64,000 nucleotides of DNA from Bacteroidota bacterium (GTDB lineage Bacteria; Bacteroidota; Ignavibacteria; Kapaibacteriales; UBA2268): NCBI GenBank assembly GCA_021780815.1, contig JAJXYC010000005.1, positions 1 through 64,000 of the forward strand, read 5' to 3'. How positions within the stretch are numbered: position 1 is the stretch's first letter; every line of letters begins with the position of its first letter. This document shows, in pieces, positions 1-7,058 of the stretch. A program made the translations under genes and the position numbers. The notes under the pieces are model-generated. The model was given only the letters and a program-made list of their open reading frames with translations. It ran no database searches and was not told where the DNA came from.

Positions 1-3
1 TGA

Positions 4-270
4 AAAAAGTTACAGTCAGATGCAAAAAAATTTTTTCGTCATTCTGAGTAAAGCGAAGAATCCATTAGATTCCCTCTTGCGAGGGAATGACAATTTTACT
101 TTTTCCTGTCATTCCCGTGTAAACGGGGAACCAACTCATTCATCGCAATTGGATTCCCTCTTGCGAGGGAATGACAAAAACAGTAAACCGGCATTGCGAG
201 CGAAGCGAAGAATCTACAAAATACAAATGGATTCTTCAGTCGCTGGCGCTCCTTCAGAATGACATAACGT
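4..270. repeat. Dispersed palindromic repeat cluster, copy 1
   Basis: This stretch is built of short inverted modules of the type 'CGTCATTCTGAG..GCGAAGAATC', 'TTCCCTCTTGCGAGGGAA' and 'GTCATTCCCG..CGGGGAACC'. Positions 4-91 are nearly identical to 6845-6930, and 108-145 matches 6940-6982, so this is a dispersed family. The last part (about 190-265) pairs a GCGAGCGAAGCGAAGAATC arm with a degenerate partner ending in TTCAGAATGAC. It is much more GC-rich than its surroundings. Open frames that cross it are by-products of the repeat, not genes. Confidence 0.8.
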
Positions 271-309
271 ATAAAAACAGACTACTTACCTATACTACCA
301 TTTTCCCCT

Positions 310-399
310 TTATATTTTTACAAATTTCCTCACCTTTTTATTTCCAATTTTTAGGAAATAAATTCCAGTAGGAATGGCGGAAACATCAATCTTTTGTAG
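310..399 (-). pseudogene. Relic of a T9SS C-terminal sorting tail (1)
   Basis: Read on the minus strand, this segment translates to a typical end of a T9SS sorting domain: IDVSAIPTGIYFLKIG, then a basic stretch ending KFVKI and a stop. The pattern 'G-I-Y-(F/V)-(L/V)-(K/R)...K-(F/I)-(V/I)-K' matches the tails of the intact cargo proteins in this window. There is no protein in front of it: the frame hits a stop at 439-441, and the inverted repeat at 396-422 sits at the break. I infer the 3' end of a decayed secreted-protein gene. Confidence 0.6.
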
Positions 400-422
400 A
401 GACAAGGTTAACTTGTCTCTAC
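396..422. repeat. Perfect inverted repeat (11-bp arms)
   Basis: Arms GTAGAGACAAG and CTTGTCTCTAC flank a 5-base centre GTTAA. The element lies exactly where the first sorting-tail relic loses its upstream coding sequence, so it may mark an insertion or recombination point. It could also fold as a hairpin in RNA, but no gene end nearby needs it as a terminator. Confidence 0.6.
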
Positions 423-430
423 GGTTATAA

Positions 431-523
431 TTATATTTTTACAAATTTCATTGGTTTCTCATTCCCAATTTTAAATAGATATAAACCTATTGGAAAAGCT
501 AAAAAAATATACCCGATTACTTT
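431..523 (-). pseudogene. Relic of a T9SS C-terminal sorting tail (2)
   Basis: A second minus-strand sorting tail lies 121 bases from the first: AFPIGLYLFKIG followed by a short turn and KFVKI plus a stop. Both copies begin (minus-strand end) with the same run TTATATTTTTACAAATTTC on the plus strand, so they are related by duplication and have diverged. The frame upstream closes at 524-526, so no passenger protein remains. The terminator hairpin 513-534 overlaps its upstream edge. Confidence 0.55.
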
Positions 524-534
524 TTAATAATCGG
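503..534 (-). terminator. Hairpin terminator after the 564-935 gene
   Basis: On the minus strand, CCGATTA (528-534 as complement) pairs with TAATCGG (513-519), a 7-bp stem, and is followed by a T-rich tract (complement of 503-509). It lies about 30 bases past the stop of the small membrane-protein gene. A second inverted pair, CGGATA/TATCCG at 532-558, may be an alternative fold. Confidence 0.45.
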
Positions 535-563
535 ATATATTTAATAAAATATTATCCGAATAC

Positions 564-935
564 TTAAAGCATTAGGCTTTCAAATAAAATTGTATAAATA
601 ACACATTTAATAATGTAATTATTCGGCAGATCAAATTGTTTCAAAAATCTACCATTTTCTATATTATCATTTTTTTGTTTTGTTCCTGTAAAAGATGAAT
701 TCGATTTTTTCGCAGAAATTAACAATACTTTTAATTTACCGTTATATAAAAGATTGGCTTTAAAAGGATATAGCAGAACTTGCAATAAAAGAATTTCTTG
801 AAAAAAAATATTTGAAGAAAAAGATTTCTGCAATATTAGTTTAGAAAGAACTAAATAAATCATAAGAGTTATGAAAATATTTATTGAAAGAATCAATATT
901 AATTTAAATTGTTTAACTTTCATTTGACATACCAT
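564..935 (-). CDS. Hypothetical small membrane protein
   Basis: This 123-residue protein has no family I recognise. Residues about 10-32 form one strong hydrophobic segment preceded by basic residues (MKVKQFK), which could be a signal anchor. The middle is fairly hydrophobic and the part after residue 68 is polar and Lys/Ser/Asn-rich. Met5 (position 923) is as good a start as Met1, since neither has a clear Shine-Dalgarno. It lies 90 bases downstream of the lipoprotein gene at 1026-1910 on the same strand and may be co-transcribed. It is AT-rich like the region. Whether it is expressed is uncertain. Confidence 0.45.
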   Translation of the reverse strand: MVCQMKVKQFKLILILSINIFITLMIYLVLSKLILQKSFSSNIFFQEILLLQVLLYPFKANLLYNGKLKVLLISAKKSNSSFTGTKQKNDNIENGRFLKQFDLPNNYIIKCVIYTILFESLML

Positions 936-1025
936 TTTTTTAATTAATTACTGAATAATTTTTCTTTTATACTATTTGAATTTTTGTAAAGTATTTTCTT
1001 ATAGAAAATATTTAACCTTTTTCAA

Positions 1026-1910
1026 TTAAGTCCCATACCAATGATGAGCTTTAATATCACCATATCTTAACCAAGAAGTATACGCATCATCTACTGCGGC
1101 AGCTAAAATTCCAGCAGAAATACCATAACCACCTCCAAATCCTGTTAACCAAAACATTGGTGATGTCACGGTACTTACAAACGCATCTTGATCGTGAGAC
1201 CAAATATCACTTTTCATTGCTTCTTTCTGACTTGCGGTTTGAGCAATTTCATTAGATTTTGGATTATGTTGATTTTGATATATCATTGAATAATTTTCAT
1301 TTACGTATTGTTCCCAAAAATTAGCGCTATAAAAAGCCAAGAATTTTTGCATTTTTAATCTAAATTTTTCAGAGCTACTAATATTTGCGTTCTCGATTAT
1401 TGTTCCAATTGCATCAATACTATCTAGTCTAGTTTGAAATACTATATTATCGTCTTTAGCAATATTATCAATTGTAATATGGAGAGACTGAAAAGTTGGA
1501 GAGGCTGATATATTCGCAAAAAAAGTTTGATGTGGAATGCTATCAGAAGGTTCTAAACCAAATGGAATATTATTTGATATATTATAATTATTTATTTCGT
1601 TAAGTGAATCAAGAAAATCATTGAAGTCTATATTATTATTGGAATAATATAGAAACTTAACATATGATGTTATTGAATCCATCAATTCTGCTGGATTTTC
1701 TCTAATCTCCTTATTTGGGTCAATATCTGATAAATGTGAGCATATTATGTTATGCATTTCACCTAGCCATTCATATTGATTAGCAGGAGAACCAGGTAAG
1801 TACTGATTCGGTTTTTCTAAATTCGATATTTTTATTTCTGTGGGTTCATCTGTACAGGACACAAGTGCTATTGTGACTATGATTATAAAACTTGCAATAA
1901 GTTTTTTCAT
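1026..1910 (-). CDS. Hypothetical lipoprotein with Gly-rich C-terminal hydrophobic segment
   Basis: This 294-residue protein starts with a lipoprotein signal (MKKLIASFIIIVTIALVSC, lipobox V-S-C at Cys19) followed by TDEP, so it is probably anchored in the outer membrane. The body is polar, helical and Asn/Asp/Ile-rich with no motif I recognise. Near the C-terminus a Gly/Ala-rich stretch (FGGGYGISAGILAAAVDD) is followed by aromatic residues and ends HHWYGT, which resembles the glycine-zipper stretches of membrane-active peptides; that is inference only. The start is supported by a GGAG Shine-Dalgarno, complement of about 1919-1922. The neighbour downstream is a small membrane protein. Confidence 0.7.
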   Translation of the reverse strand: MKKLIASFIIIVTIALVSCTDEPTEIKISNLEKPNQYLPGSPANQYEWLGEMHNIICSHLSDIDPNKEIRENPAELMDSITSYVKFLYYSNNNIDFNDFLDSLNEINNYNISNNIPFGLEPSDSIPHQTFFANISASPTFQSLHITIDNIAKDDNIVFQTRLDSIDAIGTIIENANISSSEKFRLKMQKFLAFYSANFWEQYVNENYSMIYQNQHNPKSNEIAQTASQKEAMKSDIWSHDQDAFVSTVTSPMFWLTGFGGGYGISAGILAAAVDDAYTSWLRYGDIKAHHWYGT

Positions 1911-2057
1911 TTTGTTACTCCTAAAATTTTAAATTAAATATTTATATTTAATTTGTTTTGTTTTAAAAAAAGTTATTTCCCGATGAGAAGCAGACCGGAA
2001 AACTGCTTGGGGTTAACATCGCTCCGTCAAATTTACGCTGCAAAAATAAAAAGCAAA

Positions 2058-2299
2058 TTAACCTTGAACTTTGCTTTTATCTTGCAGCCTTTTTGTTACG
2101 AATTTCCACTCGCAGTTGTATATAAATAATTTTTCTCGGCAAAATTTATTTGAACAAAGTAATTTCTTTTTCTTTGGAAAATTTGCACTAATCGCAGTTT
2201 CAATACAATAAAAATATTTTTGAGGCGTCCACATAAAGCCCATCTTATGCCCTTTTCCAATTTTCCTTTCTTCTCTATGTATCCCTTTATTTTTATCAT
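2058..2299 (-). pseudogene. Possible frameshifted small ORF
   Basis: Two overlapping minus-strand frames cover this stretch. One runs from 2299 (MIKIKGYIEKKGKLEKG) and the other ends at 2058 with a more protein-like sequence containing WTPQKYFYCIE, LLCSNKFCREKLF and YNCEWKFVTKRL. Switching frames near 2240-2250 would give one basic, Cys-containing protein of about 80 residues. I do not recognise the family. The rest of 1911-2492 holds an imperfect inverted repeat (2037-2088), a small hairpin (AAGCAG/CTGCTT, 1988-2008) and the palindromic repeat at 2404-2482. I see no other gene in that gap. Confidence 0.25.
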
Positions 2300-2403
2300 A
2301 CTTTTTACGTTCTTGTAAAAACTTTCTTTTCTAATTTAACAAATTATTTATATATAAAGAGTGTTTTTTTTGAAAAAAATTACACTTTTGATAAAAATTT
2401 TTC

Positions 2404-2482
2404 CTCGTCATTGCGAGCGAGGCGAAGCAATCTCTTGCACTCTAGGGATTGCTTCGTCGACTTCGTCTCATGGCAATGATAA
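2404..2482. repeat. Palindromic repeat of the GCGAGCGAGGCGAAGCAATC type
   Basis: The left arm (CGTCATTGCGAGCGAGGCG then AAGCAATC) is mirrored by a right arm (GATTGCTTCG..CTTCG..ATGGCAATGA), giving a long imperfect hairpin. This is a widespread class of intergenic repeat in bacterial genomes. It sits just past the stop of the T9SS gene at 2493-4112 and could work as its transcript end. It is GC-richer than the flanks. Confidence 0.7.
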
Positions 2483-2492
2483 AAGGGCAATC

Positions 2493-4112
2493 TTACTCTT
2501 TCATCATTCTTACGGCTTCTACTTTTGTTCCGTAATTTATAAGTAAAGTGTATGAACCTTCTGGCAATGAACTTACATCCAATTCCATTTCACCAACAGA
2601 TGTATAGCCCGACCACAATGGAAACGAGCGACCAAGCACATCCACTGCTGTTATAGATATATCTCCCTCTTGCTGTAAATTCAATCGTGTCGATGAATGG
2701 GCTGGGTTGGGGAAGAGTTGATAATTATATTGTTGTTCTAGTGACACAGATACCTCCTTAGGAGGCCACGTCAAATCGCCCCATTCACAATCGCCATCTT
2801 TAAAACCAATATACTGGTCTCCTTCGCTTGCATAGTTGTCATACTTATTGATCTCCCACCACAAATCCATTTTATAATCCAATATTCTGTACCCAAAAAA
2901 TCTATTTGGTAGTAAGCAATTTTCCCTATCCAATGTAGCTTGATAAACATAAAATACCTGTAAATCTTTCTGACCACATTTATCAACAAATTTGAATAAT
3001 AATGGAGTAGCAATTACTTCTAATGAATCGTCTTTTTGCTTAGTTTCATCGTTAGGAACTTTATCAAATAAATTTGTACTCGGAATGAAAGTTTCGCCCC
3101 TTCCGAGGGCATCTACCATAGCATTAAATCCTTCATAAATTATACTATCTTTTTTTAAGTAAGTATATGTATAATTTTTATTAATATTCGGAATGATTCC
3201 TTGATTAGACGATATTGTTTGACGATTATATACTACAAAAACAAAGTCCTCTGAATTGTCTATACCAATTATTGAATCCCGTATAAATACATAATCCCAA
3301 GGATCACCCCAGATATCCTCATATATTTTAATATTTCCGGGCTTTTCAAATAAGTTACGGTTCCGATATTTAAAATCATAAACCTCGCCATAATGCTCTT
3401 GATTTTTATCGACAGAAACTAATTCTAATTGCTTAATTTTAATTGATAATGGACTTATATAAAGCAAATCAAGAGGTACAAATGTTAGAAATCCAAATTT
3501 TTTACTTAATTTTAATTCAAAATTACTATCATTGGGTTTTGGTAATCTAGTCCTTTCAATGTTAAATGTTATGACTGAATCTTTTAAACTAAAAATTTCT
3601 GATACACCTTTTGAAATCTGTTTTATTTTAAGTGAAACTGAGTAGTTGATTGTAGAGTCATAAGATTTGAGAATTAAGCTATCTCCTTCTTTCATATTCA
3701 AGGGAAATTTAAGGGTAAAAGATTTATTTGTCTCATAATAATTAACTTTAATATATATAGTATCACTTATTATTGAATAAAAATCTGGCATTATTGTTGC
3801 CAAATCATAAGAATCTGAGTTTAAACTATCAAGTTTCGAAATAAGACATTTGTCATTTTTTAGTTTGTTGTATTTTTTTGAAAAATACTCTTTATGATAT
3901 TCATTTATAACGTTTACAGAATCAAAATTGATAATTCCAATAGAACCTACCAAATCAGTTTCTTCAAAAAAGATAGTTTGTGTAGTATTAAGCACATCTG
4001 TTATTTTATAGTATGAAGTTTGATTCAATGGAAAGGGTTCCCAATTTTCAGAAAACAAATTATTAAATTGGAAGAAAACCAAGGTTAATAAAATAATATA
4101 TACTTTTTTCAT
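2493..4112 (-). CDS. T9SS-secreted hypothetical protein
   Basis: This 539-residue protein has an N-terminal signal peptide (MKKVYIILLTLVFFQFNNLFS) and ends with a type A T9SS sorting domain: YQLFPNPAHSSTRLNL near residue 465, then VDVLGRS and LPEGSYTLLINYG. The roughly 440-residue passenger is Asp/Ser/Lys-rich with no recognised catalytic motif. By family knowledge it would cross the outer membrane through the T9SS and be released or surface-anchored. An AAGGGGG Shine-Dalgarno supports the start. It lies 11 bases downstream of the metalloprotease gene and is probably co-transcribed. The sorting-domain DNA (about 2500-2760) looks GC-richer than the passenger, as if acquired separately. Confidence 0.75.
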   Translation of the reverse strand: MKKVYIILLTLVFFQFNNLFSENWEPFPLNQTSYYKITDVLNTTQTIFFEETDLVGSIGIINFDSVNVINEYHKEYFSKKYNKLKNDKCLISKLDSLNSDSYDLATIMPDFYSIISDTIYIKVNYYETNKSFTLKFPLNMKEGDSLILKSYDSTINYSVSLKIKQISKGVSEIFSLKDSVITFNIERTRLPKPNDSNFELKLSKKFGFLTFVPLDLLYISPLSIKIKQLELVSVDKNQEHYGEVYDFKYRNRNLFEKPGNIKIYEDIWGDPWDYVFIRDSIIGIDNSEDFVFVVYNRQTISSNQGIIPNINKNYTYTYLKKDSIIYEGFNAMVDALGRGETFIPSTNLFDKVPNDETKQKDDSLEVIATPLLFKFVDKCGQKDLQVFYVYQATLDRENCLLPNRFFGYRILDYKMDLWWEINKYDNYASEGDQYIGFKDGDCEWGDLTWPPKEVSVSLEQQYNYQLFPNPAHSSTRLNLQQEGDISITAVDVLGRSFPLWSGYTSVGEMELDVSSLPEGSYTLLINYGTKVEAVRMMKE

Positions 4113-4123
4113 TATAGCCCCCT

Positions 4124-6679
4124 TTATTTTATTAATTTATAATTAATGAAATGTAACTTATAATTTCTATCTGTAAATATTATTTGCATAAATAATGATT
4201 GTGAACTGATATTATGAACTGTATTGCTTAAATCAATTGAATGATATAGTGAAAAACCATCATTTATTGCAATTTCATTTACAATTTTACCTTCAATATT
4301 ATAAAACCTAATCATTTTAATATCAATCTTATCTAATGAACTGATAGTTAATAAGTTTTCAATTTTATAGGTTGTTAAGTTAAGAGAAATGTCTGAAACT
4401 TCCAAATCATTATAAGCAATTTTTGCCATTGGAATCCCAAAATTAACTATTAATGGTTGGTAAGACTCTTCTGCATTAGTATTTAAAGTCGATAATTTAA
4501 ATTTGTCGTATGGAATTTCATTATTAGTTAAATACCACTCACTTTCTTTAACATTGATATAATTTTCAATTGTTTCATAAACTTGCCATTCATCCGAATT
4601 AGTATAATTATGAGAAAGTCTTATAGATTGAGGAGTATTCTGAAATGGATATACATATTTAGTATCTTTGTAAATAGATTCAAATGGTATATTTTTATAA
4701 GATATATCATCACCCCATAAGAACTTAACATAGATTTGATTATTTATTACGTTAGTAGTATAACTCATTGATTGTATATTTGGGCTTCTCATTCTTGCTG
4801 TAATATTTTCAATTAGAGGATTGGAATAATCATTACTACTTCGAAAATCCATAAAGTTATATACTGCTTGGATTGAGCTTTGAAGTCTTACATTTGCAGA
4901 ATATTTGTTTTTAAAAGAATCATTAAAACCTGAAAAATTAACTCCATCTAATGGTAATTCAATCCAAAAGTCCATTAGATCTTCTCGTAAATCTTCGACA
5001 TCGTCATTTGCCATACCGTCCCAATCATTAATTGGTGAAAATGGCTGGTCACTTTTTGAGTCGTATATGTTCCATAAATAACAAGCAAATCTGCAAGAAT
5101 TTATATCAGGCACACCCAATTTAGTAATATTACCGTATCTATTATAGGAAACTTCATTTGGTTCATCTTTATTTATGATATGTATATCATCGTTAACGTA
5201 GTATTTGCAAAAAGGTCCAATCTCACAATCATCATCTATACCAAAAAAGTCACCAAAAGAATTTCTCATCCATACATTAGCTGCATAAGAAAAAAACATT
5301 GCAAATCCTTCTATTTCATTATGACCACAATTTGTTAATATATGATCAAAATAATGACCATATTCATGAGCGATTACTTTGCAATTTGTATAATTGTGAT
5401 CATTTCCATTATAATATTTATAAATATCAATGTTCTTCGAATTAAAAAAATATTGACCGCCCGGATCACTGCCTGTATGTGCCCTCCATAACAAATTTGA
5501 ATTGCATTGTTCTAACTTTCGATTTTCAGAAAATTCAAGGTTGTTATTGTTATATAGATCTTTAAGAAATTCTCTTGAAATAGTCATATATCTAAACATG
5601 GCTCCCTCGTCAAAAGGTAATTCAATATTAAGTTCTGGAGTTGTAATGTAAGAAATATCAATATTTTGTGGCACACCATTTGGATAAGTAATGCTAAAAT
5701 ATTTTGTAGGGTAAAGTTTTAATTCGTTGGTTGTATTAAATAGGTTTGGATAATTTGATACTATTATGTGATCGCTCCCGGAATTTAATAATGTTGCTTC
5801 ATTTTCCTTTGCAATATATATTTCTACTGTCATATTTTCATAAGCCTGACAATACAAAGATAGTGGATTGTAATCGAATTCGAAAATAAATTCACCACTC
5901 TCTTCATTAAAATTTGTTCCCTCAACGCATTCTACATAGTGAATTCCTTTTATAGGTTTTCCAGTAATTTGATTAAATTTTATAGGATGTGAAAATTGAT
6001 TTGGTTGGTCGTTTGTTCTGAAAAAAATCCATGCTGTGGTTCTCGGGGATTTCCTTCTCGGAAAATGTTCTAATGTATTACCATTCGCATAAAAAGTTTT
6101 TGGTTCATTCCAATCAAGAAATGATACCTTGCCTGTTATTTTAATGTGATGATTGTTTTGATTTAAACATGTTGGTTCGGCATATTGCATAGTTGATATT
6201 GTTAAGTCATCATTGTCATAAGGGTCAGATAAAATCAATGAATTAAACCCATTATTTTGTAGATTTCCTAGTTTGGAAATTGAACTGGAATATTGACCTG
6301 TATTAAAATCTGAGAGAACAAATAATTCATAAAAACAATTTTTTAGGGAATCAATTATCACTCTAATTTCAGTATTTTGAGCAGAATTTGTATCTGTATA
6401 AATCCTACTTTGATAAAATACAGAATCATTATTCAGGATGTGTAAACCTTTGCTTGTATGAAAATATATTGTAGATGAATCCCGTTGAAGTGAAGTAACA
6501 TTAAATTGTACTTTTATAGTGTCACCAACATTTAATGTGCTATCTGCTTCAACAATATATGAAGAGAAAGTAAGGAAAGATATTTTACCTTCAGATAATG
6601 CATTTGATTTAGTTGGTGAAATAAGTAGTATTGCAATAAACAACATAAGTAAGCGTCCTACATTGAACCATTGAACCAT
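4124..6679 (-). CDS. T9SS-type secreted protein with HExxH metalloprotease motif, start uncertain (possible phase-variable gene)
   Basis: The open frame runs to 6784, but that would need a TTG start with no Shine-Dalgarno. I give the in-frame ATG at 6679 (MVQWFNVGRLLMLFIAILL, a usable signal peptide); the ATG at 6646 is another choice. The passenger carries AHEYGHYFDH with the HExxH histidines about 470 residues in (plus-strand 5354-5368) and a following NEIEGFAMFF that may supply the third zinc ligand, as in gluzincins. The C-terminus (IRFYNIEGKIV ... HFINYKLIK) looks like a T9SS sorting domain. An AGGAG-ATG at 6733-6745 is out of frame because of the 8-bp tandem repeat at 6661-6692, so the gene may be switched off in this copy. 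Confidence 0.65.
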   Translation of the reverse strand: MVQWFNVGRLLMLFIAILLISPTKSNALSEGKISFLTFSSYIVEADSTLNVGDTIKVQFNVTSLQRDSSTIYFHTSKGLHILNNDSVFYQSRIYTDTNSAQNTEIRVIIDSLKNCFYELFVLSDFNTGQYSSSISKLGNLQNNGFNSLILSDPYDNDDLTISTMQYAEPTCLNQNNHHIKITGKVSFLDWNEPKTFYANGNTLEHFPRRKSPRTTAWIFFRTNDQPNQFSHPIKFNQITGKPIKGIHYVECVEGTNFNEESGEFIFEFDYNPLSLYCQAYENMTVEIYIAKENEATLLNSGSDHIIVSNYPNLFNTTNELKLYPTKYFSITYPNGVPQNIDISYITTPELNIELPFDEGAMFRYMTISREFLKDLYNNNNLEFSENRKLEQCNSNLLWRAHTGSDPGGQYFFNSKNIDIYKYYNGNDHNYTNCKVIAHEYGHYFDHILTNCGHNEIEGFAMFFSYAANVWMRNSFGDFFGIDDDCEIGPFCKYYVNDDIHIINKDEPNEVSYNRYGNITKLGVPDINSCRFACYLWNIYDSKSDQPFSPINDWDGMANDDVEDLREDLMDFWIELPLDGVNFSGFNDSFKNKYSANVRLQSSIQAVYNFMDFRSSNDYSNPLIENITARMRSPNIQSMSYTTNVINNQIYVKFLWGDDISYKNIPFESIYKDTKYVYPFQNTPQSIRLSHNYTNSDEWQVYETIENYINVKESEWYLTNNEIPYDKFKLSTLNTNAEESYQPLIVNFGIPMAKIAYNDLEVSDISLNLTTYKIENLLTISSLDKIDIKMIRFYNIEGKIVNEIAINDGFSLYHSIDLSNTVHNISSQSLFMQIIFTDRNYKLHFINYKLIK

Positions 6680-6692
6680 TGAACCATTGAAG
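6661..6692. repeat. 8-bp tandem repeat, four units, inside the start region of the metalloprotease gene
   Basis: The unit CATTGAAC (TTCAATGG phase on the minus strand) occurs at 6661-6668, 6669-6676 and 6677-6684, followed by CATTGAAG at 6685-6692. Eight is not a multiple of three, so each gain or loss shifts the frame. The repeat lies between the Shine-Dalgarno-bearing ATG (6735) and the hydrophobic core of the signal peptide, and each unit carries an ATG in a different frame. Confidence 0.9.
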
Positions 6693-6732
6693 CCCTTTTT
6701 GTCTTCAATTCTGAATTTTTGTTCATTCTTTT

Positions 6733-6745
6733 CATTTGTTCTCCT
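6733..6745 (-). promoter_or_regulatory. Strong Shine-Dalgarno and ATG, out of frame with the downstream gene
   Basis: On the minus strand AGGAG (6741-6745) is followed after AACAA by ATG (6733-6735). It opens a basic leader, MKRMNKNSELKTKRAS, as expected for a signal-peptide n-region, but in the present sequence it stops at TAG (6658-6660) after 25 codons. Deleting one 8-bp repeat unit brings it in frame with MVQWFNVGRLLMLFIAILL. This is the best ribosome binding site near the gene, so it probably marks the ancestral start. Confidence 0.6.
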
Positions 6746-6844
6746 AAAAAATTTTTTGACAAAATCGTATAAATAATTTAACAAATTTTATTCAAATAAC
6801 CAAATATTTTTGATGTTTTTATATTTAAAGACAATTAAACAAGC

Positions 6845-7010
6845 AAAAAGTTACAGTCAGATGCAAAAAAAATTTCGTCATTCTGAGCGTAGCGAAGAAT
6901 CTATTAGATTCCCTCTTGCGAGGGAATGACATGTAGTGCACTGTCATTCCCGTGGAAACGGGGAACCACCTCACTCTTTCATCATTCTTCACTTCGTTCA
7001 GAATGACAAA
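6845..7010. repeat. Dispersed palindromic repeat cluster, copy 2
   Basis: 6845-6930 is a near copy of 4-91 and 6940-6982 of 108-145, including the modules GTTACAGTCAGATGC, TTCCCTCTTGCGAGGGAA and GTCATTCCCG..CGGGGAACC. The end (CTTCGTTCAGAATGACA) closes a large imperfect palindrome with the TCATTCTGAGCG arm at 6877. It separates the metalloprotease gene from the M16 peptidase gene; no gene is seen here. Confidence 0.8.
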
Positions 7011-7015
7011 AAACA

Positions 7016-7044
7016 AAAGAGGCTGTCTCTTGGACAGCCTCTTT
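7016..7044 (-). terminator. Intrinsic terminator after the M16 peptidase
   Basis: A perfect 12-bp stem, AAAGAGGCTGTC (7016-7027) with GACAGCCTCTTT (7033-7044), encloses a 5-base loop. On the minus strand it is followed by a T-rich run and lies 15 bases past the peptidase stop codon. Confidence 0.85.
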
Positions 7045-7058
7045 GCTAATAATAAAGT

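Noticed and set aside
20..371. Two overlapping plus-strand ORFs (80 and 66 aa)
   Set aside because: They are made of the palindromic repeat modules and the antisense of a sorting-tail relic, with no protein-like features.
6679..6784. Long N-terminal extension of the metalloprotease from TTG at 6784
   Set aside because: It needs a TTG start with no Shine-Dalgarno, translates the AGGAG site as Arg-Arg, and buries the signal peptide.
6825..7016. Minus-strand ORF of 63 aa with FPRKRESN
   Set aside because: This peptide is the usual translation of the palindromic repeat; it is a repeat by-product.
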